From a virus: a DNA stretch of 64,000 nt. The stretch covers positions 18,130 to 82,129 of IMG/VR virus record IMGVR_UViG_3300008516_000190, one strand, 5' to 3'. The translations under genes and the position numbers were made by a program. Below, piece by piece: positions 21,755 to 29,400 of this stretch; positions within the stretch are counted from its first letter, which is position 1; every line of letters starts with the position of its first letter. Under the pieces are notes generated by a model. The model did no database searches. It worked only from the letters and a program-made list of their open reading frames with translations, and was not told the origin of the DNA.

Positions 21755-21768
21755 AAAGCATATATAAT
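21755..21768 (+). promoter_or_regulatory. AAAGCATATATA-type candidate promoter
   Basis: AAAGCATATATAAT right after the preceding stop codon, 16 bases before the ATG at 21785. TATAAT occupies 21763-21768. Second exact copy of the motif seen at 20459 and 23610. Confidence 0.55.
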
Positions 21769-21784
21769 CTCATCAGGATGTGAT

Positions 21785-22459
21785 ATGTACTTATCCCCAA
21801 GTTTAATTAAAACCTACGAAATATGTAAATTACAGTATAAGTGGCGCTATGTTGACAGGATTGAAAAACCGCAGCCAGAGACCGACGCTTTAGTTTTTGG
21901 CAGTTATGTACACCGCTTCATGGAACTCTATGAGCATAAAAAGGTCAGTGATATCTTACAACAGCTCAAGAGAGAGTTTAACATTCCCAAGCGCATGGAA
22001 AGTAATCTCATAATGGCCATAGGTAATACTGTCAAATATATTAAACAATACGAAGGCTACAAGGGTGAGAACGAGCAAAAAATAAAAACCAACGTCGGCA
22101 ACCTGTATCTGGCGGGAAAAAGCGACAAGATTTACACCACTGACGAGGGTTTGATTATTATAGACTTTAAAACTTCCAAAAAATTCTGGAAGGGGATGAA
22201 CGATCTACAACTAAAGTTTTATTCGTTGGTGTTATCGAAAGAAAGAAGCATCCCTCCAGAGCAAATAGAAACTATCGTATATTACAGCTTTCTGGGTTCT
22301 ATAGATTCCAACACGTACACATCAGATGAAATAGACTACTTTTTAGAATACTTGAAAGATGTTGCGAATAGGATAAATAAAACCAGGAGTTGGACACCTA
22401 CTAAAAACAGATTGTGTGATTTTTGTGCCTATAAAGAAGATTGTCCTGCGTGGGAATAA
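21785..22459 (+). CDS. RecB/Cas4-like PD-(D/E)XK exonuclease with Fe-S cysteines
   Basis: AGGATG about 7 bases before the ATG. Begins Y-L-S-P-S-L-I-K-T-Y-E-I-C; the nuclease core reads A-G-K-S-D-K-I, then I-I-D-F-K-T-S (Asp-x-Lys). Four cysteines (C14, C211, C214, C220) are placed as in Cas4/AddB-type 4Fe-4S nucleases, with one at the start and CxxCx5C at the end. At 224 aa this is a stand-alone phage exonuclease that would process DNA ends in recombination. Together with the resolvase at 20780 it suggests a recombination block. Confidence 0.85.
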   Translation: MYLSPSLIKTYEICKLQYKWRYVDRIEKPQPETDALVFGSYVHRFMELYEHKKVSDILQQLKREFNIPKRMESNLIMAIGNTVKYIKQYEGYKGENEQKIKTNVGNLYLAGKSDKIYTTDEGLIIIDFKTSKKFWKGMNDLQLKFYSLVLSKERSIPPEQIETIVYYSFLGSIDSNTYTSDEIDYFLEYLKDVANRINKTRSWTPTKNRLCDFCAYKEDCPAWE

Positions 22460-22464
22460 TCACA

Positions 22465-22746
22465 TTAGAACATCCACTTAACAAAACGTTTAGCTACTTC
22501 TATATTAATCTTCTTGTTTATTTGATCCTTATCGTCAATCGTTAGCTCTTCCCATCCCCAACCGTACGTCCCTGATGGCGCCATTTGAGTAAGACCATAG
22601 GGCTTCAAAAAAATATACATTTCGTTTGTACGTTCGCCGGGAAGCCAATCGGGCCTCTTGGCGAAAATGATGCCGATTTCTTTGGGCTCGCGGATAAACA
22701 CCAACATCTCACCAAACTTTATAATATCACCCTTTGTGAAGTCCAT
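22465..22746 (-). CDS. Hypothetical protein on the minus strand, 93 aa
   Basis: The only minus-strand gene I support. Reading the minus strand, GAGGT sits 6 bases before the ATG at 22746, a proper ribosome-binding site. The protein is beta-rich with W-L-P-G-E-R near residue 34 and Y-G-W-G-W-E-E-L near 60. It is tail-to-tail with the exonuclease gene (5-base gap) and divergent from the 22809 gene. Function unknown; it could be a small regulator or late-acquired gene. Confidence 0.65.
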   Translation of the reverse strand: MDFTKGDIIKFGEMLVFIREPKEIGIIFAKRPDWLPGERTNEMYIFLKPYGLTQMAPSGTYGWGWEELTIDDKDQINKKINIEVAKRFVKWMF

Positions 22747-22808
22747 AATTTACCTCAATTTTATCTTTGCGGATACATAGATATAGAGGAAAAAAAGGAG
22801 GACATCAA

Positions 22809-23216
22809 ATGAGCAGTTTGTTTAGGTTTAGATTGAAATTGTCTACATTTTTCCGAAAACATTGGCTTGTGATTTCCGTGATTGTGGTTGTTTTTTTCAT
22901 CCTGCTTTGCATAATAAGTTCTGTTAGAAACGAACGAGACGCTGAAAAGTATCCAGGACTCACTACCGCAGTACAAGAAAACCCTGTGAAAAAAGCACCT
23001 GAAGTCAAAGAAGAGGAACAATACGAAGGAGCGGCAGCTTCTTTAAGGATGTCTATGGAGTATGCCTATATGGAGGGCCAAAGGGATTACATCGAAGGTG
23101 AAATTAAAATAGTAGAAATAAACGGGGATTATAAATGGATCGAGTCGCCCTGGGAGGGAGGCGGGGATACCGTACACAATTATCTATCGGAATACATCAA
23201 GGAGTATGAACAATAA
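22809..23216 (+). CDS. Single-pass membrane protein with periplasmic domain, 135 aa
   Basis: AAGGAGG about 6 bases before the ATG at 22809. Residues 1-18 are basic; a hydrophobic helix follows (about 19-39, V-I-S-V-I-V-V-V-F-F-I-L-L). The rest is acidic and probably periplasmic, ending in a compact domain (E-G-Q-R-D-Y-I-E-G-E, K-W-I-E-S-P-W). Spanin or superinfection-exclusion roles are conceivable, but no motif shows this. Confidence 0.6.
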   Translation: MSSLFRFRLKLSTFFRKHWLVISVIVVVFFILLCIISSVRNERDAEKYPGLTTAVQENPVKKAPEVKEEEQYEGAAASLRMSMEYAYMEGQRDYIEGEIKIVEINGDYKWIESPWEGGGDTVHNYLSEYIKEYEQ

Positions 23217-23236
23217 ACATAGAGCAGTTCAACGAA

Positions 23237-23419
23237 ATGAGAGATATGTTCCGGAAAACCAATTGGTACCTGGAACAATTACGCAGGGCCATCGTAAACG
23301 AAGGTAATATATTGTGCGGTTGTGGCAAGTGCTCAGAGAGACGTAAATGCTGGGGATCCAATTTTAAATATATGTGCTATGTGGAGTCTAAACGAAAATG
23401 TATAAACTTAAAGAAGTAA
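23237..23419 (+). CDS. Small cysteine-rich protein, 60 aa
   Basis: ATG at 23237; no strong ribosome-binding site. Cysteines cluster as C-G-C-G-K-C, then K-C-W, M-C-Y and K-C, six in the last 35 residues, suggesting a metal site. The N-terminal helix is basic. It has no AKxLL motif, so it may be a distinct small zinc protein. Confidence 0.45.
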   Translation: MRDMFRKTNWYLEQLRRAIVNEGNILCGCGKCSERRKCWGSNFKYMCYVESKRKCINLKK

Positions 23420-23622
23420 AACACCGATGTAGAAGAGTCGCCTCTATTTTGTTTGGCATCTGCTGTAGTGCTATCACGGGTGCAATAAGCGCGGTATTTC
23501 TTATGATGTTCACAGTTCCATTCACCGTTCGAAACGTCCTCTTGTATGTTTTCCTAAACTTTGCTATCATCCCAGTCAGCGCTTTTTTGTTTTATAAGCT
23601 AAAGTTCAGAAAGCATATATAG
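23398..23622 (+). CDS. Small membrane protein, 74 aa
   Basis: ATG at 23398, overlapping the previous gene by 22 bases. Basic N-terminus then two hydrophobic helices (about residues 16-38 and 45-65). A holin-like topology is possible but there is no endolysin next to it. Function unknown. Confidence 0.5.
   Translation: MYKLKEVKHRCRRVASILFGICCSAITGAISAVFLMMFTVPFTVRNVLLYVFLNFAIIPVSAFLFYKLKFRKHI
23610..23622 (+). promoter_or_regulatory. AAAGCATATATA-type candidate promoter
   Basis: AAAGCATATATAG overlapping the stop codon of the previous gene, 27 bases before the methyltransferase ATG at 23650. Third exact copy of the 12-mer. Confidence 0.5.
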
Positions 23623-23649
23623 TATATACACAAGCAAACCGGAGTTAAG

Positions 23650-25251
23650 ATGCCAAAGTACCTGAAAATAACGCACCATGGCGACGTATGGCTATATGAC
23701 CTCGATGAAGTCGAAAACTCAATAACTGGCCTCAATCAAAGAGCTCTCACACGAAACATATTCAAAGAAGCCAAAAGAGAAGTAATAGATATAAAAGAGG
23801 GCTTGGAAGAAAACAAGAACCACCTGGAAGATTGCCGCACAGGCCTGTTGCGTCTTCGTGATCGAGTAGATGCCATATTTACATCGCCTCCCTATTGTGC
23901 AGGCAAAGCTTATGAAGATGGAAAAAGCAAAGAATATTCCTATGACGACAGCCAACCTTATGAAGATTATCTAATACAAATGAAGGAATGGATGTCCTCG
24001 GCTTATGTTGCTCTCAAAGATGGCGGAGTGTTCGGCCTCAACATATCAAACATAATGGCCGAAGGACAGAAGCGTCCGACTGGAATTGATTTGCTGAATA
24101 TAGCCGTAGATGTCGGTTTTACATTTCAAGAGCAAATCATGTGGGTCAAACCTCTCGGTGCTGGCAAACAAAGAACTGGCTCCTACATCCTTTCTTACCA
24201 GAAATATCAAGACAGGCTAAAGGCAATAAAGAAATTCAAGGACCTGCCTGAGCCAGCACAAAAGCTGAGCGAATACAAGGATCTAAAAAAAGCTTTGCTG
24301 GCGAAACTACGAGAACTCAAAAAAGATGGCAATGAGGATACGGATGAATATCGCAACCTGGATAACGACAGGCTTGAGCTTAACAATAACATTCGCGTAT
24401 TAGAATTATTATCCGAGAATAAAAAGCAAAAAGAAATAAAACAAACCCTCAAAGACGAGGCCTCGCAAGTTTACAGACCAAATCCGATTACAGAGTATAT
24501 CTGGATACTTACCAAAGGTGATGATATAACAAACCACACGTGTATTGATTTGAAACAGGTGAAAGATCAGCTTTATAACGTTTGGTATGATAAAACCACA
24601 TTAGACATCAAAGAAAAGTTAAAAAAAAGTATGACCGGAAGCGATTTGGACAAAAAGATAATTAAAGATAATATAGCAAGTGTGTCATTAAACTACGTTA
24701 ATAAAGTTTTAGAGGGTTATAGCGAAACTATTTCAGATTTGGCTGAAAAAGCCTTGCTTAAGGTGAGGCCGAAGCTAAAAAAAGAGAGCGATTTAACCCC
24801 TACTAAAATCAATCGCGCTCTTAAACAGATTTACGAAGACAACGTAACACAGCTGAAAACAAAAATGGCATCACAGGTTTCGAGGTCTTTGATAAGTGCT
24901 ATTAAGAAAGGCGAAGAGGAGACAAAAGAAGCGTTGGCGGAGAGCTTCGCCGTGTTTTGGCGGCAGTTTACCGACAACTGGGACATCGCGCCCACCAACA
25001 CAAAAGTCCGCAATCATCCTGCCCCCTTTTCGGTTGACTTACCAATGAGATTTATTGAATTGTATTTGCCTGAAGATGGTCTTATTGTGGATCCTTTTGT
25101 TGGTTCGGGATCCAGTGCACAGGCTGCTGTCAGGCTAAACAATAAATATAATAGAAAATACCGTTGGCTTGGTTTCGATATCTCACAAGAATATATCGAT
25201 TTGGCGAATAAATTTATTCAAGGTGAAAATAATGGAAATAATGGATGCTGA
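23650..25251 (+). CDS. DNA methyltransferase, SPPY class, with long central insertion
   Basis: GGAG about 7 bases before the ATG. Catalytic motif IV is T-S-P-P-Y at residues 78-82; the cofactor motif I is D-P-F-V-G-S-G-S near 481-488. Motif order IV to I marks the beta class; SPPY favours N4-cytosine over N6-adenine. About 300 residues of helical, Lys/Glu-rich sequence (about 180-450) separate the halves, far longer than a typical target-recognition region. The phage may use it to protect its DNA from restriction (inference). No cognate endonuclease is adjacent. Confidence 0.85.
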   Translation: MPKYLKITHHGDVWLYDLDEVENSITGLNQRALTRNIFKEAKREVIDIKEGLEENKNHLEDCRTGLLRLRDRVDAIFTSPPYCAGKAYEDGKSKEYSYDDSQPYEDYLIQMKEWMSSAYVALKDGGVFGLNISNIMAEGQKRPTGIDLLNIAVDVGFTFQEQIMWVKPLGAGKQRTGSYILSYQKYQDRLKAIKKFKDLPEPAQKLSEYKDLKKALLAKLRELKKDGNEDTDEYRNLDNDRLELNNNIRVLELLSENKKQKEIKQTLKDEASQVYRPNPITEYIWILTKGDDITNHTCIDLKQVKDQLYNVWYDKTTLDIKEKLKKSMTGSDLDKKIIKDNIASVSLNYVNKVLEGYSETISDLAEKALLKVRPKLKKESDLTPTKINRALKQIYEDNVTQLKTKMASQVSRSLISAIKKGEEETKEALAESFAVFWRQFTDNWDIAPTNTKVRNHPAPFSVDLPMRFIELYLPEDGLIVDPFVGSGSSAQAAVRLNNKYNRKYRWLGFDISQEYIDLANKFIQGENNGNNGC

Positions 25252-25666
25252 GACAAACAGACTCATCAGTGTAGAATCCCGCATGCGCGCCGAAATGGCA
25301 GTTTCCTGGAGCAGTTTGACAAAAATGGTGGATCTGTTAATAGATTTAAGTGAGCAAACCGAGCCGCAATCGGCTGTTGCTGTGGGTAAATATAGATTCC
25401 AAAGAAATCAATACAGACCAGAAGGCAGTCGAGACATCGTAAGAGTGTACGAAGTTTTTTCTGAAGAAGGCGATCGGTTGGCGGAGGTTGTCTTTCGTGG
25501 CAATACATATATAAGTAGTGAGATAGATGAAAGTTCTACCAAGGCGATGCAAGAAGCAATTACTGCGTTGAAAAACATGCTCAAATTGCAGCTGCAATCC
25601 GCCGGTGAAAGAATGCGAAAAGAAAGAGATAAGCTAAATAAAATACTTAACCTATCAACCACATAG
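25232..25666 (+). CDS. Hypothetical protein, 144 aa
   Basis: I start at the ATG 25232 (AAGGTG 7 bases upstream), within the last codons of the methyltransferase, so the two are coupled. Helical ends (R-M-R-A-E-M-A, then long K/Q-rich C-terminal helix) with a beta middle (V-R-V-Y-E-V-F-S-E-E-G). No family recognised. It may be a partner of the methyltransferase. Confidence 0.6.
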   Translation: MEIMDAETNRLISVESRMRAEMAVSWSSLTKMVDLLIDLSEQTEPQSAVAVGKYRFQRNQYRPEGSRDIVRVYEVFSEEGDRLAEVVFRGNTYISSEIDESSTKAMQEAITALKNMLKLQLQSAGERMRKERDKLNKILNLSTT

Positions 25667-25714
25667 CTTCTCCTAGCCCGGCCGTACGTAGGTCGGGGAA
25701 ACTCCTCCTGTCTT

Positions 25715-25750
25715 ATGTTCCGTGTGTTTAGGCGCACGGAACATTTTTTT
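25715..25750 (+). terminator. Strong intrinsic terminator
   Basis: Stem TGTTCCGTGTG / CGCACGGAACA, loop of about 6 bases, then seven T bases (25744-25750). A second hairpin CCCGGCC / GGTCGGG precedes it at about 25678-25698. Together they close the left, accessory half of the window. Confidence 0.92.
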
Positions 25751-25806
25751 GCGCATACAGAATGATAATCACCTAAGATAAGTTTGTAGACCATAGGGAG
25801 GAAATT

Positions 25807-26370
25807 ATGCTACATTTTGGAAGATTACCAATAGGGGTAGTTGTTTTAAGTGAAGCTGGAAAAATAATCCAGGCCAATAAAAAAGCCCGAGATTATTATG
25901 GTATGAATAAAAATGCGGCTGAGGACTATAGTGCCACTGATTTTTTCCCTGATGATGATTCTCTCAAAGAGTATTATGGGATAATCAAGCAAGATGCAAC
26001 AGGACAAGTTGTCGTTATGGTCAACGATACAGCATTGGTGTTGCACATAGGATATCTCATCAAAGGCGAGGAAAAGTCTGTTATCCTTCTGATGATAGAA
26101 GCTGAACACCTAGAGAAAATACGAGAGGCCGTCAAACATCCAAACAAGATTTCAGAGCTGTTCCCTGACTTGATCTTGAACATCAAAGCGCTGTTGGATC
26201 AGATATATGGTTATTCTCAACTGTTGAAAATAAAACTAAAAGAGCCCGAAACCTACAAAATCGTCGATGACCTTGATCTTGTCTTGAAACAAGCCGTCGC
26301 TCTGCTGGGTAAAGTATACAAGTTGATACTTGAAAATGAAGAAAAATCCAAGTCTAAGACAGAAGTATAA
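25807..26370 (+). CDS. PAS-domain protein with degenerate histidine-kinase dimerisation helix
   Basis: A GGGAGG site lies about 6 bases before the ATG, the first gene after the terminator. N-terminal PAS domain: L-P-I-G-V-V-V-L-S, then I-I-Q-A-N-K-K-A. The C-terminal part (about residues 115-175) follows the HisKA layout (G-Y-S-Q-L-L, then a second helix) but the phospho-accepting histidine position holds no His, and there is no ATPase domain. It could act as a ligand sensor, or as a decoy partner for a host kinase or other PAS protein (inference). Confidence 0.65.
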   Translation: MLHFGRLPIGVVVLSEAGKIIQANKKARDYYGMNKNAAEDYSATDFFPDDDSLKEYYGIIKQDATGQVVVMVNDTALVLHIGYLIKGEEKSVILLMIEAEHLEKIREAVKHPNKISELFPDLILNIKALLDQIYGYSQLLKIKLKEPETYKIVDDLDLVLKQAVALLGKVYKLILENEEKSKSKTEV

Positions 26371-26686
26371 TATACACTTTCACGGCAAAGCGAAGTACGG
26401 CAAAGATTGGCCTAAAATAAGAGCCCGTATAGTAAGACGTGACGGTGGCCGGTGTAAAATATGTGAAGAGAAAAAAGGTCTTCACGTTCATCATATTATC
26501 CCTTTCAAAATATCTCACAGCAACGAAGATTTGAATTTAGTTACTCTTTGTCGGAAGTGCCACCCCAAGGTAGAAAAGGTCGCATGGATGATGTTACAAG
26601 AAGGCGCTCACAGGTATCAAATATACAAAGCCGCGTGGGGATACATTAACAATGAGCGTCAAAAGTTATTGTTGGAGCGTAAGTAA
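26336..26686 (+). CDS. HNH endonuclease
   Basis: ATG at 26336, overlapping the PAS gene by 35 bases. C40-x2-C43, then H-V-H-H (catalytic His near 52-53), an E-D-L-N-L-V segment and C72-x2-C75-H76: a complete HNH finger. It could be a free-standing homing endonuclease or a morphogenesis-linked nicking HNH; its place at the start of the tail module allows both. 116 aa, a typical size for a single-domain HNH. Confidence 0.85.
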   Translation: MKKNPSLRQKYNIHFHGKAKYGKDWPKIRARIVRRDGGRCKICEEKKGLHVHHIIPFKISHSNEDLNLVTLCRKCHPKVEKVAWMMLQEGAHRYQIYKAAWGYINNERQKLLLERK

Positions 26687-27300
26687 TGGGACTTTGGCAG
26701 CGCATTATGGGTTTAATCTTCAGACGCAGCTTTAGATCTGGAGTAATTCCATTCAGCCCAGGCCGCATATATCAATGCACATATAGATCTGGCGTACCAG
26801 GTTATATTATACATGACCCAAGACCTACTGTATTTGTATTGAGCTCTGACCAAATGTACACTACCGGATTGAATACGCACTACTTAGGGGCATTGCAATA
26901 CAGTCTAGCCAATTGGGTTATATCAGCAAGGGATTCAGGAGTTCCATTGAACGGTTTGGTGATATATCAATTGCTAAAGAAAACTTATCCAGCTATCCCA
27001 AGATTAAGCTTTCGCCGTTATTTTACCAAAAACCTTAGGGGTAGATTGGTCAGTTCAGGAATGTCAAATGTTCCAGAGCCTCATGCCAATCAGTCCATCG
27101 CGGAGCCTTGGATAAGAAAAATCAATCAAACAATTTATAACCCTGCAGTCAAGACGCCAGCCGACACCAAAGCCATGGCACAGAATATCGTCGACACCTC
27201 CAGAAGGACTCAGTACAATCCCACTCCTGGGGCTCCGTTTGCACAAAGAACGCAGTATGAGCCACCATCATTAACTCCTCCTCCAATGCCAGAAGTATAA
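26686..27300 (+). CDS. Virion-associated protein with HDP domain, 204 aa
   Basis: The ATG overlaps the HNH stop. Residues 35-75 read Y-I-I-H-D-P-R-P-T-V-F-V-L then G-L-N-T-H-Y-L-G. The gene at 48719 has the matching block Y-T-I-H-D-P-I-P-N-V-L-V-L and G-Y-N-L-N-Y-Y, so the two share a domain. The C-terminal 70 residues are proline- and glutamine-rich. From its position it is probably a tail or assembly protein. Confidence 0.55.
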   Translation: MGLWQRIMGLIFRRSFRSGVIPFSPGRIYQCTYRSGVPGYIIHDPRPTVFVLSSDQMYTTGLNTHYLGALQYSLANWVISARDSGVPLNGLVIYQLLKKTYPAIPRLSFRRYFTKNLRGRLVSSGMSNVPEPHANQSIAEPWIRKINQTIYNPAVKTPADTKAMAQNIVDTSRRTQYNPTPGAPFAQRTQYEPPSLTPPPMPEV

Positions 27301-27356
27301 CAAAACTACGATGATTTTTTCTCTCGCTTGAAGATAATAGGTGAGGATATAACACT

Positions 27357-29396
27357 ATGGCTATCAAGTTCACTTCAGACCAATACCAGAAAGCCAAGGA
27401 AAAAGTATACGAAACATCTACCGCAAAGAAACTGAAGAGCCTTGAAGAGAAAAGCAAGGATCAAATCGCGCGACAAAACGCATTCGATCCTAACGATAAA
27501 CGCGTAGCTCAATTCTGGCAAGACCCAAACACTGGGGAATACCTAAGACCTACATATCCTTTTAAGCCGTTTATAGAAATTAAATTTTTGTCAGACGCTA
27601 GCGCAGATGAACTCACATACAGCCAGAATTTGTTTAGAATACCATATAATTTCGTTACTAACTTTTCAGTAAGCACATATCCTTATCCAAAATGCAGCTT
27701 GACTATTTCGGATCAAGAATTCACATATATCGAAAGGTTTGCTTTAACAGCTCTCGCGCTATACAATGAGACCATATTAAAAAGACAACAAGGTTACTGG
27801 CAAGCTGAGGGCGAACCGTTTGTGGCTCCAGGTTTTGCTAAAATAAGATGGGGCTGGGAAGGCGTTAGTCAACCCATATCCAGCGACTGGATTACCATGA
27901 TTCTTATAGGTTTCAAATATAACATTCGAGCCACATGGCTAGATATAAGCCTTGATATGATTGGCAACAGCCAATATTTTTTTGATATTACCAAACTGGG
28001 CACGAGAACCGACGTCGTTAAGCCTGTAGATCCAAATACTGGGGCGGAAAAAGATAACGGCACCTTGCAGGAATTCGTTATAGCTATGCTTAAAAGATTT
28101 AGCCTTCAGAACGAAGTTCATTATTATATACCAGAAGAGTTCAACAGAAGCATGACTGTCTCGGATTTCAAAGGATATACTAATCAATTTCGCAAAAGTG
28201 AAACAACACTGATGTCGTTTATCAACAAAGCACTAAGTCTCCAATTGGAGGATACAGATACCCGTAAAGCGAAAATAACCACAATAGAGATAACGACATA
28301 TCGCCCTGAGGATAAATATTTTGAGAAATATGGTCTCGTCAAAAAGTGGATATTAAAGCCGCCTCTCGAGAAACGAACAAAAGTAGCCAGGATTTACGAG
28401 TGGCGCAATACCCCAACATCTGTAATACAGAGCTTGGAGGCCAATATACCAGAGGGTTATTTCTTGGGTTATGCAAGCCTGAGTTTCATGGGCTTTACAT
28501 TAGATGACAATGGTAATATTGCCGAACATGTGGTAAGATTTGATCCTAGTAAATCCGAAGGCCTTGTTTCATTAAGCACTCTTAATTCTGAAGTACAAAC
28601 GCAGCACCAAAAGGAAAGACACATAACAGAACAGGGTGAGGACCCGGATTCTGTGATGAGACTCCAGGCGGCACAGGCTAAAATAAATCAAAATGAAAAA
28701 GGATACGATGATTTATATGCGCCTATGAATAAATTTCTTGACAAATATGCCGTTAAAGACGACAATGGTCATATAGTCAAGGATGATCAAGGCAATTATA
28801 TATTAAGAGAAATCGAAACCGACACCATTGTGGATGCTGAAACCGGCGAAACAAGACCAAAGACAACTGGAGATTTAAGGGAAGAGTATGCGGCTATAGA
28901 CAATCAGGTTCAACAGTCCATCAATAAAAGAGATTCCGAGAACGCAGAGGTTAGACAGCGGCAAGTTGAAGGAGAAAAACAAATAGAGCAAGAATGGAAC
29001 ACATATATCAAGAATCACAGCGAGTTTCTCCCAATTCCACTCAACACCCAAAGCGCAGATGGATTAGACTTGGATGAAAAAGCGCAGAGAGATCAATGGC
29101 TGCTTGAGCGCTTGATGATTAATATAAATGAAGACATGGTTCTTACACTTAGATTAACTATTTTGGGAGATCCATTTCTTGATGGAACACATGTAGATTT
29201 TAACACAGAAAGAGTGAGGGTTATTGTGCATAGGCCGGATGGAAAACCGTCATTACTAACCAACTATTATTTATTTGTACCGGCTGATGTGACGCACAAT
29301 ATAACCAGAGCCGGATATACAACCTCAATGACGTTGATGACCGCAAGGGATGCCCAAGAGGAAGCGATGAAAACGTCACTGGAACAACAGGAGTAA
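27357..29396 (+). CDS. Baseplate hub-like structural protein
   Basis: 679 aa; GGTGAGG lies about 11 bases before the ATG. A central region with helical and coiled segments (about 430-560) is followed by a C-terminal part reading L-R-L-T-I-L-G-D-P-F-L-D-G-T, then V-I-V-H-R-P and Y-L-F-V-P-A-D-V-T-H, a pattern of hub/late-control-D-like proteins. Position just before the tape measure supports a tail-tip or hub role. The assignment is by pattern and context. Confidence 0.5.
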   Translation: MAIKFTSDQYQKAKEKVYETSTAKKLKSLEEKSKDQIARQNAFDPNDKRVAQFWQDPNTGEYLRPTYPFKPFIEIKFLSDASADELTYSQNLFRIPYNFVTNFSVSTYPYPKCSLTISDQEFTYIERFALTALALYNETILKRQQGYWQAEGEPFVAPGFAKIRWGWEGVSQPISSDWITMILIGFKYNIRATWLDISLDMIGNSQYFFDITKLGTRTDVVKPVDPNTGAEKDNGTLQEFVIAMLKRFSLQNEVHYYIPEEFNRSMTVSDFKGYTNQFRKSETTLMSFINKALSLQLEDTDTRKAKITTIEITTYRPEDKYFEKYGLVKKWILKPPLEKRTKVARIYEWRNTPTSVIQSLEANIPEGYFLGYASLSFMGFTLDDNGNIAEHVVRFDPSKSEGLVSLSTLNSEVQTQHQKERHITEQGEDPDSVMRLQAAQAKINQNEKGYDDLYAPMNKFLDKYAVKDDNGHIVKDDQGNYILREIETDTIVDAETGETRPKTTGDLREEYAAIDNQVQQSINKRDSENAEVRQRQVEGEKQIEQEWNTYIKNHSEFLPIPLNTQSADGLDLDEKAQRDQWLLERLMININEDMVLTLRLTILGDPFLDGTHVDFNTERVRVIVHRPDGKPSLLTNYYLFVPADVTHNITRAGYTTSMTLMTARDAQEEAMKTSLEQQE

Positions 29397-29400
29397 GTAG

